From Planctomycetaceae bacterium (GTDB lineage: Bacteria; Planctomycetota; Planctomycetia; Planctomycetales; Planctomycetaceae): DNA of 14,830 nt. Below, in pieces: positions 1 to 7,640 of the stretch (position 1 is its first letter; each line of letters starts with the position of its first letter). The notes beneath the pieces were generated by a model. That model was given only the letters and a program-made list of their open reading frames with translations. It made no database searches and was not told the origin of the DNA. The position numbers were made by a program, and so were the translations under genes. The stretch spans positions 26,828 to 41,657 of the forward strand of contig DOCI01000290.1 in the NCBI GenBank assembly GCA_003503535.1, read 5' to 3'.

Positions 1-2315
1 ATGAGATGCGGAGCTTTGGCGGCAATCAGAGTTTTGAAAGCAGCCAGGCGAATGTTTTTATTGGCATGAGGATCGGAGTAGGTTTTCTGGACTTGCTGCA
101 TTGCTTGTTCGTTGCCGAGTAATGCAGCCAGGACGGTTGTCTCATTTTTAATAGTCGCTTCGTTATTCAGCTTATCGAGGACTGGAGAGAGTTCGGTTTT
201 GAGTTGGTCGTATCGTTTGCCAGATATTTCTCCGGTTTGAACTTTTTCGCTGAGTGCGCGGACCAGTTTTTTAGCCAGTTCGATACTGGCGGGATGACTC
301 AAATCGAGTTGTTGCAGTGTCGCGGCGATCTGTTTGTAGTTGTGATTTCCGACCGTTAAATTGGCCAGGCCATCAACGAGCGGCATGATGCCGGGCGTTT
401 TGAGGGCCTCGGGGGAATTGGCGACGGCTGTCAGGATGGCTCCCTGTTGATTGGGGAGTCTATTCTCAAAAGCACGGCAGGCATTCCAGAGGAGGTGCAT
501 CGCCATCTGGTCGTTGCCTGATCGTGTCATGGCTTTTACGTAGGGCTCCACGAAATTGACATACGGTGTGTGCTGCTCATGGATGCGGGTTGTCAGGATG
601 ATGGCCTGACGTCTGACCTGCGGGTTTTCATCTTCGAGACCGGCCAATGCCTCCAAATTCAGAAATTGATCGTAAGGGGCACTGGTAAGACTTCGCTTCA
701 GCAATTGCTGACAAATTCGTAAAGCCTGCATGCGGGCGAAGGGATCCCCTTTTTGGCTTAATTCCCGAATAAGACTTTCTGCACGCTTATCATTTTCGTC
801 CTGATGCAGATCGAAACCAGACAATGCAAACAGAGCCGTTCGTTGTTTAATGTTGAGATCTTCTTCGCCATTTAGAACGATCTTCATCAATTGTTTGGAC
901 GTTTCGACATCATTCCGTTCCTGCAGCAGTCGTTGTGCGGTTTCTCGGATGAATACGTTCGGATCACCCAGCAAACCGATCAACTCCTGATCGGACTTCG
1001 CTCCCAGATCCGGAAATTTTTTGTGTTCGTGTCCTTTGTAGACGACGCGGTAGAGGCGTCCTTTGGAGCGTTCGATGCCCTCGGGATCGGCGTTGGCGTC
1101 CTGATAGCAGTGATAGCGGTCGTACCAGTCGAGAATATAGAGGCAGCCATCGGGGCCTGTTTTCTGGACGACGGGCATGAACCAGGCATCGTTGGCGGTG
1201 AGGAAGTCGGCGAGTCTGGCGTCTTTGCCTTCACCGATTTTGCGGACCGTTTCATGCTCGAAGGCACCTGCAGGAGCGGGGAAGCCGGGGTGGGGGCGGC
1301 CTTTGTAGGTGGTTCCGTCCTGCTCGACAATATCGTTATTGATGCAGCCGCCGTGGATGTTGCCCATGTAGAGGACTTTCCGATACATCTCGGGATAGGC
1401 TTCGGAATCGAACCAGGTGATGCCGCAGAAGGCGGCTTTCTGATGCTTGTGATTCACAATCGATCGCATCGGCCATGTGTGGGGCGGATAGGGGCCTCCC
1501 TGGCGAATGTAATAGGCGGTCTCGGCGATGTGCCAGAGGTGATCGATGACGCAGGCCGAGAGGAAGAACTCGCCATCTTCATTGATCGCAACGCCCCAGG
1601 GATTACTTGTCCCTTCCGAGAAAATCTGAAACTCGCGGGTGCGGGGATGCACGCGGAACAACGCACAGGTAAATTTCCACCCGGGTTGACCTTCTCGGAA
1701 GTTGGGGTTCTCGGGTGTGTAAACGACATCACAATAATTGAACACGCCATTGAGGCCGTAAAGCCATCCGTCGGTTCCCCATGTGAGTGAGTTGGGAAGT
1801 TCGTGGGTATCGGTCCGACCGAAGCCGGTGACGACTTTTTCAATCTTATCGGCTTTCAAATCGCCATCGATATCCTGCATGAAAAGCAGATCGGGAGCAT
1901 TGGCGACCCACACGCCACCGTGTCCGACGGCTATGCCGGAGGGAATGTTCAGACCTTCGGCGAAGATGGTTGTTTTGTCGACTTTGCCGTCGCCATCGGT
2001 ATCTTCGAGGACCTTGATGCGATCTTTGCCGGGGCCGGGGGATTTGCGGGGATATTCGAAACTTTCGGTAATCCAGAAACGACCTTTTTCGTCGATGGCC
2101 ATCCCAACCGGATTCACAACATCCGGCTCCTTCGCCACGATTTCTACGGAGAAACCTTCCGGAACGACCATCTTTTTGATGGCTTCCTCCGCTGAAAGTG
2201 CGGGTCCTGGTGGTTTTTCGTGTCGGCGGGGAATTTCCAGACGCTGAGCTTCTGCCAGAGAGCTCAGCGTGAATAGAATTAAGAGTGAAGTGAGGACTGT
2301 TATTCGAGTGAACAT
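1..2315 (-). CDS. PVC-type membrane-bound dehydrogenase / HEAT-repeat protein, 3' end outside window
   Basis: The frame is open from an ATG at 2315 down to the left edge, giving about 771 codons with no stop. The start is chosen because it begins a clear signal peptide (MFTRITVLTSLLILFTLSSL, then AEA), so the protein is exported. Residues about 40-425 resemble the N-terminal beta-propeller-like domain of the planctomycete/verrucomicrobial 'putative membrane-bound dehydrogenase' family: VVPEGFSVEIVAKEPDVVNP, GMAIDEKGRFWITESFEYP, the Ca-binding-like DTDGDGKVDKTTIFAEGL near residue 100, SLTWGPDGWLYGLNGV and CLYILDWYDRYHCYQ. Residues about 440-771 are helical repeats of HEAT type. Family members usually end in a CxxCH cytochrome c domain, which would lie outside the window, so haem binding is expected but not seen. 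Substrate is unknown; sugar or polyol oxidation is often proposed. The gene is divergent from 2823. Several long antisense frames over it are shadows. Confidence 0.93.
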   Translation of the reverse strand, partial: MFTRITVLTSLLILFTLSSLAEAQRLEIPRRHEKPPGPALSAEEAIKKMVVPEGFSVEIVAKEPDVVNPVGMAIDEKGRFWITESFEYPRKSPGPGKDRIKVLEDTDGDGKVDKTTIFAEGLNIPSGIAVGHGGVWVANAPDLLFMQDIDGDLKADKIEKVVTGFGRTDTHELPNSLTWGTDGWLYGLNGVFNYCDVVYTPENPNFREGQPGWKFTCALFRVHPRTREFQIFSEGTSNPWGVAINEDGEFFLSACVIDHLWHIAETAYYIRQGGPYPPHTWPMRSIVNHKHQKAAFCGITWFDSEAYPEMYRKVLYMGNIHGGCINNDIVEQDGTTYKGRPHPGFPAPAGAFEHETVRKIGEGKDARLADFLTANDAWFMPVVQKTGPDGCLYILDWYDRYHCYQDANADPEGIERSKGRLYRVVYKGHEHKKFPDLGAKSDQELIGLLGDPNVFIRETAQRLLQERNDVETSKQLMKIVLNGEEDLNIKQRTALFALSGFDLHQDENDKRAESLIRELSQKGDPFARMQALRICQQLLKRSLTSAPYDQFLNLEALAGLEDENPQVRRQAIILTTRIHEQHTPYVNFVEPYVKAMTRSGNDQMAMHLLWNACRAFENRLPNQQGAILTAVANSPEALKTPGIMPLVDGLANLTVGNHNYKQIAATLQQLDLSHPASIELAKKLVRALSEKVQTGEISGKRYDQLKTELSPVLDKLNNEATIKNETTVLAALLGNEQAMQQVQKTYSDPHANKNIRLAAFKTLIAAKAPHL

Positions 2316-2822
2316 GATGCTGTGAGCCTGCAGATCTGATGTTATTGAGATTTTTTTCAGGAAGAATGTTTGTGATACTTTGGCAGACCTGGCTCAAAGA
2401 TTCAATCATCGGGCGGGATTGATGTGTTGCAGAGTTGGCTGGAATCGGAATTGGTGATACGAATAGTATCGTCGAAGCATGCTTGCCCTGCTGCGCGATG
2501 CAAACATGGCACCTGGTTACAAGCCTTGACTGTCATCGGAATTCAATTGGTATGGCTCGCGAATGGAGGAGCATCTCGTGCTTTCAGCACCCAACCGACA
2601 AATTCGGATGGCCACCCGCGAGTGCCACTGGATTGGTGTAAGACTTATCATTGCACCTGTAGGGCAGGTAGAATTGCCTGCCCTACACGACTGCAAACAA
2701 AGAAAATAAAAAATCCCGCGATTCTTATGACGATTTTGTAAATTAAATCCGTTTAAGGTTTGGTAAAGTGGCAAACGCGACTGCCTGACAAAGCTTGCAT
2801 GGACTCATCTTAGGAATCGAAA
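2316..2822. other. 507-base intergenic region between divergent genes
   Basis: This gap lies between the divergently transcribed dehydrogenase gene and the small secreted protein gene, so promoters for both should be here, but I cannot place convincing -35/-10 pairs. Open frames within it (for example 2424-2741 and 2517-2774) have unusual Cys/Trp/His-rich composition, no recognisable domain and no good ribosome site, so I do not call them genes. The one clear structure is the palindrome at 2658-2687. The part just upstream of 2823 is AT-rich. Confidence 0.6.
2658..2687. repeat. Perfect 11-bp-arm palindrome (REP-like)
   Basis: Arms TGTAGGGCAGG (2658-2668) and CCTGCCCTACA (2677-2687) are perfectly complementary around an 8-base loop, TAGAATTG. 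No T-run follows, so it does not look like an intrinsic terminator. It lies well upstream of 2823 and is probably a dispersed intergenic palindrome. Only one copy is in the window, so the repeat status is inference. Confidence 0.7.
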
Positions 2823-3437
2823 ATGAAAATACACTCCGGTGTTATGGGATTAATTTTAGCGATGGTTTGCTGCTCTTACTCAACGGAGTCAACATTTGGT
2901 CAGGCAGACATCACTTCGAATCAATCGTCTTCCACGTCGAACAAGAATAGTTCTGGAAAGGTCAGTGAGTTCCAGAAGAAATTCTTCACGGGAAACACTT
3001 CGGTCAACCGAAGCGTCTCTTTCAAAAAGGACGGAAAAAGGGTTTCCATTACGGAAAATGCGAATGGAATCACTGTTTCCATTGATGGTAAGAGTGTAAA
3101 GGCAAGCAATGCAGCTGAACTGCAGAGAAAGTCTCCAGAAGCCTACATACTCTATAAGGAACGAATTGGGGCAGCCACAGCCGAAGCGACAATCAAGGGG
3201 TCTGGAGATGCCAGTAGTTCAGCGAAGAACCAATCGGATTCTCAGTCAAACTCCAGACAAGGAAGTTTCTCTGGAGGCGGAGCAACAGGCGGTGGGGGAG
3301 CGTCAGGTTCAGTAAATGGCCAGTCTGATTCTATCAAATCGCTCAAAAGCAATCTGAATCAGTTACGAAACGAAAATGCAAACAACCCACAATTGAGACG
3401 TCTTCTCGACAACATGTTGCAAAACGTGGGAAATTAA
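2823..3437 (+). CDS. Small secreted Ser/Gly/Asn-rich protein of unknown function
   Basis: This gene encodes 204 residues. AGGA at 2811-2814 sits 8 bases before the ATG and supports the start. The N-terminus (MKIHSGVMGLILAMVCCSYS) is a signal peptide, with likely cleavage near residue 28 after FGQA. The Cys pair is not in a good lipobox (AMVC has Val before Cys), so a lipoprotein is unlikely. Residues about 50-120 are a compact charged segment with the strand-like stretch ITVSIDGKSVKASN. Residues about 125-165 are low-complexity Ser/Gly/Gln, including GGGATGGGGASGS. The C-terminal 35 residues look helical (SLKSNLNQLRNENANNPQLR). I do not recognise a family. It is isolated, with a divergent gene to the left and a pseudogene to the right. 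An envelope or extracellular role is inference from the signal peptide. Confidence 0.8.
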   Translation: MKIHSGVMGLILAMVCCSYSTESTFGQADITSNQSSSTSNKNSSGKVSEFQKKFFTGNTSVNRSVSFKKDGKRVSITENANGITVSIDGKSVKASNAAELQRKSPEAYILYKERIGAATAEATIKGSGDASSSAKNQSDSQSNSRQGSFSGGGATGGGGASGSVNGQSDSIKSLKSNLNQLRNENANNPQLRRLLDNMLQNVGN

Positions 3438-3494
3438 TCCAGTAAAGCAGGGTGGCTGGGGTCAGATTGTCTCTTGAGGGCCTGGAGGGTGGCC

Positions 3495-4000
3495 ATGCAG
3501 CGTCATCGTCGGTCGTTTCATGAATTGGGACATGCTCACGAACTCACGTTTTCCTGCTTTCGGCGTTTCCGGTTCTGGCGTGCCAAACGAATACGCCAAT
3601 GGCTCAAGGACTCCAAAGACTCCATCGATTCCGCTCGATCCAGATAGTCTTTCTTAGTCTGGACTTACGTGTTCATGCTCGACCACGTCTCTCTTATCGT
3701 CCTACCCACGTCGACGGAGGTCAACATGGGGAGCTTCCTCAAATTCCCTGTTGCCCGTCGCGCTTTGCAGTAGATTAAGGGACATTCTCCGGAGTGGCTG
3801 CCGAAGTTGAGTAGAACGCGATGCAAGAAGCAGGAGCATCTGTTTTGTCAGTCTGTTGGCGAATGCGATCGAAATGTCAAAAAGCCAGACACGTTGCTGT
3901 CGATGAACGAGGACATTCATGCCACCCTGTGAGGAAAGGATTGGTCGAACGACCACAGCCACTTGTGTTGTGAAGAGAAGTAATCGCCATTGGGTTACTT
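3495..4000 (+). pseudogene. Decayed REP-associated tyrosine transposase (RAYT, Y1/HUH type)
   Basis: Reading from the ATG at 3495 gives a recognisable RAYT in pieces. The start is MQRHRRSFHELGHAHELTFS; then comes TYVFMLDHVSLIVLP (about 3663-3707), the usual 'YVFMPEHVHLLV' segment, then VARRALQ, IKGHSPEWLPKL and SVGECDRNVKKPDTLLSMNE. The frame is broken by TAG at 3645, TAG at 3771 and TGA at 3930. Near 3924 one base appears missing, because PVRKGLVERPQ, the normal continuation, reads in the next frame. In the catalytic HUH motif the second His is replaced by Ser (HVS, 3684-3692). The gene is therefore dead. RAYTs are single-domain transposases that move short palindromic REP sequences. GGGTGGCTGGGG at 3450-3461, just upstream, resembles the head of the repeat at 9210 and 11256. 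The right limit is uncertain and the remnant may reach about 4070. Confidence 0.85.
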
Positions 4001-4098
4001 GCGGGGGAAACACTCGCTTGCGCTTCGTGCTTGTATCGATTACTATTCCCCGTTCGATTTGGCCAATCTCTTTGCTCTCTCTTTAAAAATAATGCTGC

Positions 4099-4102
4099 AG
4101 GA
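4099..4102 (+). promoter_or_regulatory. Shine-Dalgarno AGGA deciding the tex start
   Basis: AGGA lies 7 bases before the ATG at 4110. The in-frame ATG at 4092 has only AT-rich sequence before it, and the ATG at 3990 lies within the transposase remnant, so 4110 is the most likely start. Confidence 0.6.
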
Positions 4103-4109
4103 TTCTCAA

Positions 4110-6302
4110 ATGAACAGTCCGTCCTTTGAATGCTTTGATCTTGCTCAAACGGTTCGTGCGATTGCTTCCGCAGTGGGTGTGGGTGAACAGCAGGCGCGGG
4201 CTGCTATTGAACTGCTTGAGGATGGGAATACGCTGCCGTTTATTGCCCGGTATCGGAAAGAGGCGACGAAAGGGCTTGATGAGACGCAGTTGCGATTGAT
4301 TGAAGATGCTCTGGCGAAAGCTCACGAGTTGGCCAAACGCAAAACAACGATTCTCAAAACGATTGATCAACTCGGGCAATTGACACCCGCTCTTCGTCAG
4401 CAGATTGAACAGTGTGATGACAAGATTGTGCTGGAAGATCTGTATCTGCCTTACAAGCCGAAGCGTCGGACGCGGGCGGCGATGGCGCGGGAGCGGGGGC
4501 TGCAGCCGCTGGCGGATCTGCTGCAAAAACAACAGCCGTTGCGGCCCTCTCGAACAGAGGTGATTCGTCCCTTTATCAATCCCGAGAATGAGGTTCCCGA
4601 TGAACAGGCTGCGCTGGCTGGAGCGTGTGATATTCTGGCTGAGCAATGGGCCGAGGATGTTCAGACCCGCAGCTGGCTCAACGAGCAGGCGCAGCGGTTC
4701 GGGCGGATTCATTCGCAGGTAAAGCGGGGCAAGCAGGATGAAGCCGAGAAGTTTGAGATGTACTTCGATCATGAAGAGGCAGCCAGCCGCATTCCTTCGC
4801 ATCGTTTGCTGGCGATGAAACGGGGCGAGGCCGAAGGCTTACTGAAAGTGAGTTTGAAACTGGATGAGGAAATTGTGCTGCGTAAACTCAAATCGCGGTT
4901 CTCACTCAATCATCAGTTCGAGTTGCATTCCTTGATGGAGCAGACCGCTGAGGATTGTTATCAGCGATTGTTGTTGCCCGCAGCTGAGTCGACGCTGTTG
5001 CAGGAACGCAAAGAGAAAGCGGACGAAGAAGCGATTCAGGTCTTCTCGCAAAATCTGCGGGAACTGTTGCTCGCTGCACCAGCCGGGCCGAAAGTGACGA
5101 TGGGGATTGATCCCGGATTTCGCACGGGCTGTAAAGTGGCCATCGTCGATGGAACCGGTAAGTATCTGGAAAGCACTGCTATTTATCCGACACCTCCCCG
5201 CAGCGATACCGACGGAGCGACCCGAACGCTGAAAAAGTTGATGGAACGTCATCAGGTCGAGTTAATCGCCATCGGCAACGGGACTGCGTCTCGCGAAACG
5301 GATGCGTTTGTGACTGCTCTGCTCAAAGACTGGAATTCGCAACATCAGGATCAGACTGCGGTTCTTAAAGTGGTTGTGAGTGAATCGGGAGCTTCGATTT
5401 ACTCGGCCAGTGAGCTGGCGGCTCGGGAATATCCGGATCTGGATGTGACGGTCGAGGGAGCGATTTGTATTGCTCATCGATTGCAGGATCCGCTGGCGGA
5501 GTTGGTGAAGATCGATCCGAAATCGATTGGTGTGGGGCAGTATCAGCACGATGTGAATCAGTCGCAACTCCGGCACGGGCTGGATCGGGAAGTGCAGTCG
5601 TGTGTGAATCTGGTCGGCGTGGATGTGAACATGGCGAGCAGTTCATTGCTGGCTCATGTGGCGGGCATCGGGCCGAAGCTGGCCGAGAAGATTGTCGAGC
5701 ATCGGGATGACCAGGGCCGATACGCGAGCCGGGCGGCTTTGATGAAGGTGTCCAAGCTGGGCAAGAAAGTCTTCGAGCAGGCGGCTGGCTTCCTGCGAAT
5801 CCGCGACGGAAAACATCCACTCGATAACTCAGCCGTCCATCCGGAAAGTTATCACATCGTCGAAAGCATGGCTGCCAAACTTGGCGTGGAAACCCGTCAG
5901 CTGGTCGGCAATGAAAGTCTGGTTTCCAAATTGAAAGCCGAGGAGTTTGTGACCCCCGAATGCGGCTTGCCCACCGTGGTCGATATTCTAGCCGAACTCG
6001 CCAAACCGGGCCGCGATCCCCGCAGCGAATTCAAAGTCGCACAGTTCTCCGAAAACGTCAACGAAATCACAGACCTCAAACCAGGCATGATTCTCGAAGG
6101 AGTCATCACCAACGTCACCAAATTCGGAGCCTTCATCGACCTGGGAGTCCATCAGGATGGTTTGATTCACATTTCCGAACTGGCGGATCGGTATGTGAGT
6201 TCACCGAGTGAGGTTGTCTCGCTGGGGGATATTGTACGGGTGAAGGTACTGGAGGTGGATGTGCAGAGGAAGACGATTGCGGTTTCGAGGAAGCAGGCTT
6301 GA
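4110..6302 (+). CDS. tex: Tex-family transcription/RNA-binding protein
   Basis: This gene encodes 730 residues, close to the usual Tex length. Tex is a conserved cytoplasmic nucleic-acid-binding protein related to eukaryotic Spt6. It is linked to transcription and, in pathogens, to toxin expression and fitness. Domains in order: an N-terminal helical Tex_N domain (about 5-190) with the hallmark ELLEDGNTLPFIARYRKEAT and DLYLPYKPKRRTRA; a YqgF/RNase H-like domain beginning at MGIDPGFRTGCKVAIVD (from 331) and carrying AIGNGTASRET; a helix-hairpin-helix segment with HVAGIGPKLAEKIVEHRD (about 515-532); and a C-terminal S1 RNA-binding domain (about 656-730; LKPGMILEGVITNVTKFGAF). All domains are intact. 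The open frame extends upstream to 3990, but that part overlaps the RAYT remnant and is unlike Tex. It is probably monocistronic. Several long antisense frames inside it are shadows. Confidence 0.96.
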   Translation: MNSPSFECFDLAQTVRAIASAVGVGEQQARAAIELLEDGNTLPFIARYRKEATKGLDETQLRLIEDALAKAHELAKRKTTILKTIDQLGQLTPALRQQIEQCDDKIVLEDLYLPYKPKRRTRAAMARERGLQPLADLLQKQQPLRPSRTEVIRPFINPENEVPDEQAALAGACDILAEQWAEDVQTRSWLNEQAQRFGRIHSQVKRGKQDEAEKFEMYFDHEEAASRIPSHRLLAMKRGEAEGLLKVSLKLDEEIVLRKLKSRFSLNHQFELHSLMEQTAEDCYQRLLLPAAESTLLQERKEKADEEAIQVFSQNLRELLLAAPAGPKVTMGIDPGFRTGCKVAIVDGTGKYLESTAIYPTPPRSDTDGATRTLKKLMERHQVELIAIGNGTASRETDAFVTALLKDWNSQHQDQTAVLKVVVSESGASIYSASELAAREYPDLDVTVEGAICIAHRLQDPLAELVKIDPKSIGVGQYQHDVNQSQLRHGLDREVQSCVNLVGVDVNMASSSLLAHVAGIGPKLAEKIVEHRDDQGRYASRAALMKVSKLGKKVFEQAAGFLRIRDGKHPLDNSAVHPESYHIVESMAAKLGVETRQLVGNESLVSKLKAEEFVTPECGLPTVVDILAELAKPGRDPRSEFKVAQFSENVNEITDLKPGMILEGVITNVTKFGAFIDLGVHQDGLIHISELADRYVSSPSEVVSLGDIVRVKVLEVDVQRKTIAVSRKQA

Positions 6303-6369
6303 GGTAAGGTGATAATCTGGGATTTTGAGTTGACTTTGTTTGTTGTTTACCTTGATCGAATCAAAAAAA

Positions 6370-6425
6370 CCTCTTGTGACTTCGTCACCCCGGTAGCTGC
6401 TTTGCATCAACCGGGGCTACCCGCT
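6370..6425 (+). repeat. Left copy of 56-base inverted repeat
   Basis: This matches the reverse complement of 7292-7347 at 52 of 56 positions. It starts with CCTCTTGTGACTTCGTCAC and ends with GGCTACCCGCT. It contains a small hairpin, GTGAC-TTC-GTCAC (6376-6388), and two overlapping complementary pairs: CCCCGG/CCGGGG (6388-6393 with 6411-6416) and GGTAGC/GCTACC (6392-6397 with 6416-6421). It begins about 70 bases after the tex stop. Confidence 0.9.
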
Positions 6426-6485
6426 TGTGACAGTAATGGCGACCGTCGCCCTGGATCAAAAGAAGCCTTTGATTATATCATGGAC

Positions 6486-6489
6486 GGAG
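6486..6489 (+). promoter_or_regulatory. GGAG ribosome site choosing the 6499 start
   Basis: GGAG is only 3 bases from the ATG at 6493 but 9 bases from the ATG at 6499, so the latter is the better start. The two choices differ by only two residues. Confidence 0.5.
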
Positions 6490-6498
6490 TGAATGCCT

Positions 6499-7221
6499 AT
6501 GGCGGATGAAATCCCAAACTCAAAGAATGTCTACTCACTTACCAGAAGACGCGTGATTTATTTATTACTGTTTCTCGTTATTGCTATTTTGGCAGTTTGC
6601 ACTATCCTCTTGTGTAGTATGAACACGAAAATATCACTCATTCGATTCCTAGTAATGACAGACATTGGTGAGCACACCTCCGTATTGGAGTTCAAAGAAT
6701 CGGGGAACACGCACTCCATACTGCTTGCTGATGACACTTATAATCGTTCCGCTATTGATAGATTGAGGAGTCAAGAAACCCCGTCTCTCACAGTCAAGCA
6801 GATTAATGTCAACTCCGGCAATGCGTTCATGTTTGTTATTGAAGAGGGTAATGGAAACTCCATATTGCGATACCCTCGCACATACCAGTGGACCTATCGA
6901 ATGATTAGTGCTGGATATCGGAAATTGAATGAAGAAGAAATGCAAGGATACTACAACTACCTTGACCCATTTACGCAAACAGTCGATATCGATGAGTTAA
7001 ACAACATTCTTTTGTTTGTTTACAAAGTTGATGGAATCGATGAAATATACTGCAGCATATTTCGCCCACCCCATACAAGCAACATGACGAAATATAAAGA
7101 TAAAACCTATTACACTTTTCTGGTAAGTAACCCAAGTGATATAATACCTCTAAAAGACACCCCTTACTACAATGAATCAATGAAAATGCTTGATCGCTTA
7201 ACTAGTATGGGAAAATTCTGA
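6499..7221 (+). CDS. Orphan single-pass membrane protein of unknown function
   Basis: This gene encodes 240 residues. A basic stretch, LTRRR, precedes one strong transmembrane segment (residues about 20-40, IYLLLFLVIAILAVCTILLC). By the positive-inside rule the N-terminus is cytoplasmic and the roughly 200-residue remainder is outside the cytoplasm. That domain has mixed strand/helix character, with VKQINVNSGNAFMFVIEEG, YQWTYRMISAGYRKL and NILLFVYKVDGIDEIYCSIF, and is rich in Tyr. I recognise no family or catalytic motif. The DNA is visibly more AT-rich than tex and the MoxR operon. The gene sits alone inside a 56-base inverted repeat and next to a transposase remnant, which suggests acquired cargo. 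The frame is intact through 240 codons, so it is probably, or was recently, a real gene. Confidence 0.72.
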   Translation: MADEIPNSKNVYSLTRRRVIYLLLFLVIAILAVCTILLCSMNTKISLIRFLVMTDIGEHTSVLEFKESGNTHSILLADDTYNRSAIDRLRSQETPSLTVKQINVNSGNAFMFVIEEGNGNSILRYPRTYQWTYRMISAGYRKLNEEEMQGYYNYLDPFTQTVDIDELNNILLFVYKVDGIDEIYCSIFRPPHTSNMTKYKDKTYYTFLVSNPSDIIPLKDTPYYNESMKMLDRLTSMGKF

Positions 7222-7291
7222 TTTCTGATATATTATTGGATGACGAACTGCTTGCTCAGTACGATGGTCAACCCGCTGGAGACTAGGATTC

Positions 7292-7347
7292 AGCGGGTAG
7301 CACCGGTTGATGCGTAGCAGCTACCGGTGTGACGAAGTCACAAGAGG
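7292..7347 (-). repeat. Right copy of 56-base inverted repeat
   Basis: This is the inverted partner of 6370-6425, with four mismatches. It holds the same small hairpin, GTGAC-GAA-GTCAC (7329-7341). Two of the mismatches improve its own folding: ACCGGT now occurs twice (7302-7307 and 7323-7328). The matching ends at the same point as the left copy, so the two copies bound a 978-base unit (6370-7347). Confidence 0.9.
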
Positions 7348-7400
7348 CTTCCACTGTAATGGAGTGGATAAAAAATCCAATGGTCACAAATCGCCGGATT

Positions 7401-7573
7401 ATGGATGATCAACTATATGTTCATTTTGTGACATTCTCAGTGGATATACGGCGAAAACTGGTGGATCATGATCATCCCCAGCGAATTCTGCTCGGCGTTT
7501 TGAACGATCTGATGGAAAGAGGTCTGCACAATGTCCTGGTTTTGTCAGCATGCCAGATCATGTGCATGCCTGA
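7401..7573 (+). pseudogene. Second RAYT transposase remnant, different subtype
   Basis: From an ATG at 7401 the frame reads MDDQLYVHFVTFSVDIRRKL then VDHDHPQRILLGVLNDLMER. This resembles the N-terminal half of RAYT/IS200-like Y1 transposases of the 'HFVTFSxYxRRRLL' subtype. The frame then shifts at about 7525-7532, and the next frame gives CPGFVSMPDHVHA (7532-7570), which contains the HUH catalytic motif (HVH, 7559-7567). A TGA follows at 7571. The Tyr-bearing C-terminal half is not recognisable. A longer frame (7329-7727) runs through both the inverted repeat and this remnant, but its C-terminal part is out of frame and not meaningful. The subtype differs from the remnant at 3495, so the two are not recent duplicates of each other. 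Confidence 0.78.
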
Positions 7574-7617
7574 CTCATTGATTGTGAGTTGTTCAGGAAG
7601 GATATTACGGCTGCGCC

Positions 7618-7640
7618 GCCCTGAAAGAATCTTTCAGGGC
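7618..7640. repeat. 10-bp-stem hairpin GCCCTGAAAG-AAT-CTTTCAGGGC
   Basis: The perfect arms 7618-7627 and 7631-7640 close a 3-base loop. No T-run follows, so an intrinsic terminator is unlikely. It lies just beyond the transposase remnant and is probably another dispersed palindromic element. Confidence 0.65.

Noticed and set aside
891..1790. A 299-codon plus-strand open frame
   Set aside because: It is exactly antisense to the well-supported dehydrogenase gene, whose protein has clear family motifs; the plus-strand product is Gly/Ala/Val/Phe-rich shadow sequence.
2424..2741. A 105-codon open frame in the intergenic gap
   Set aside because: Cys/Trp/His-rich composition, no domain, no convincing ribosome site, it overlaps open frames in other phases, and it spans the palindrome at 2658-2687.
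3990..4109. N-terminal extension of Tex by 40 residues
   Set aside because: The extension lies over the transposase remnant, has no Tex similarity, and a good ribosome site precedes the ATG at 4110.
6370..7347. A classic insertion sequence with terminal inverted repeats
   Set aside because: The enclosed gene encodes a membrane protein without transposase motifs, and I see no target-site duplication outside the repeats.
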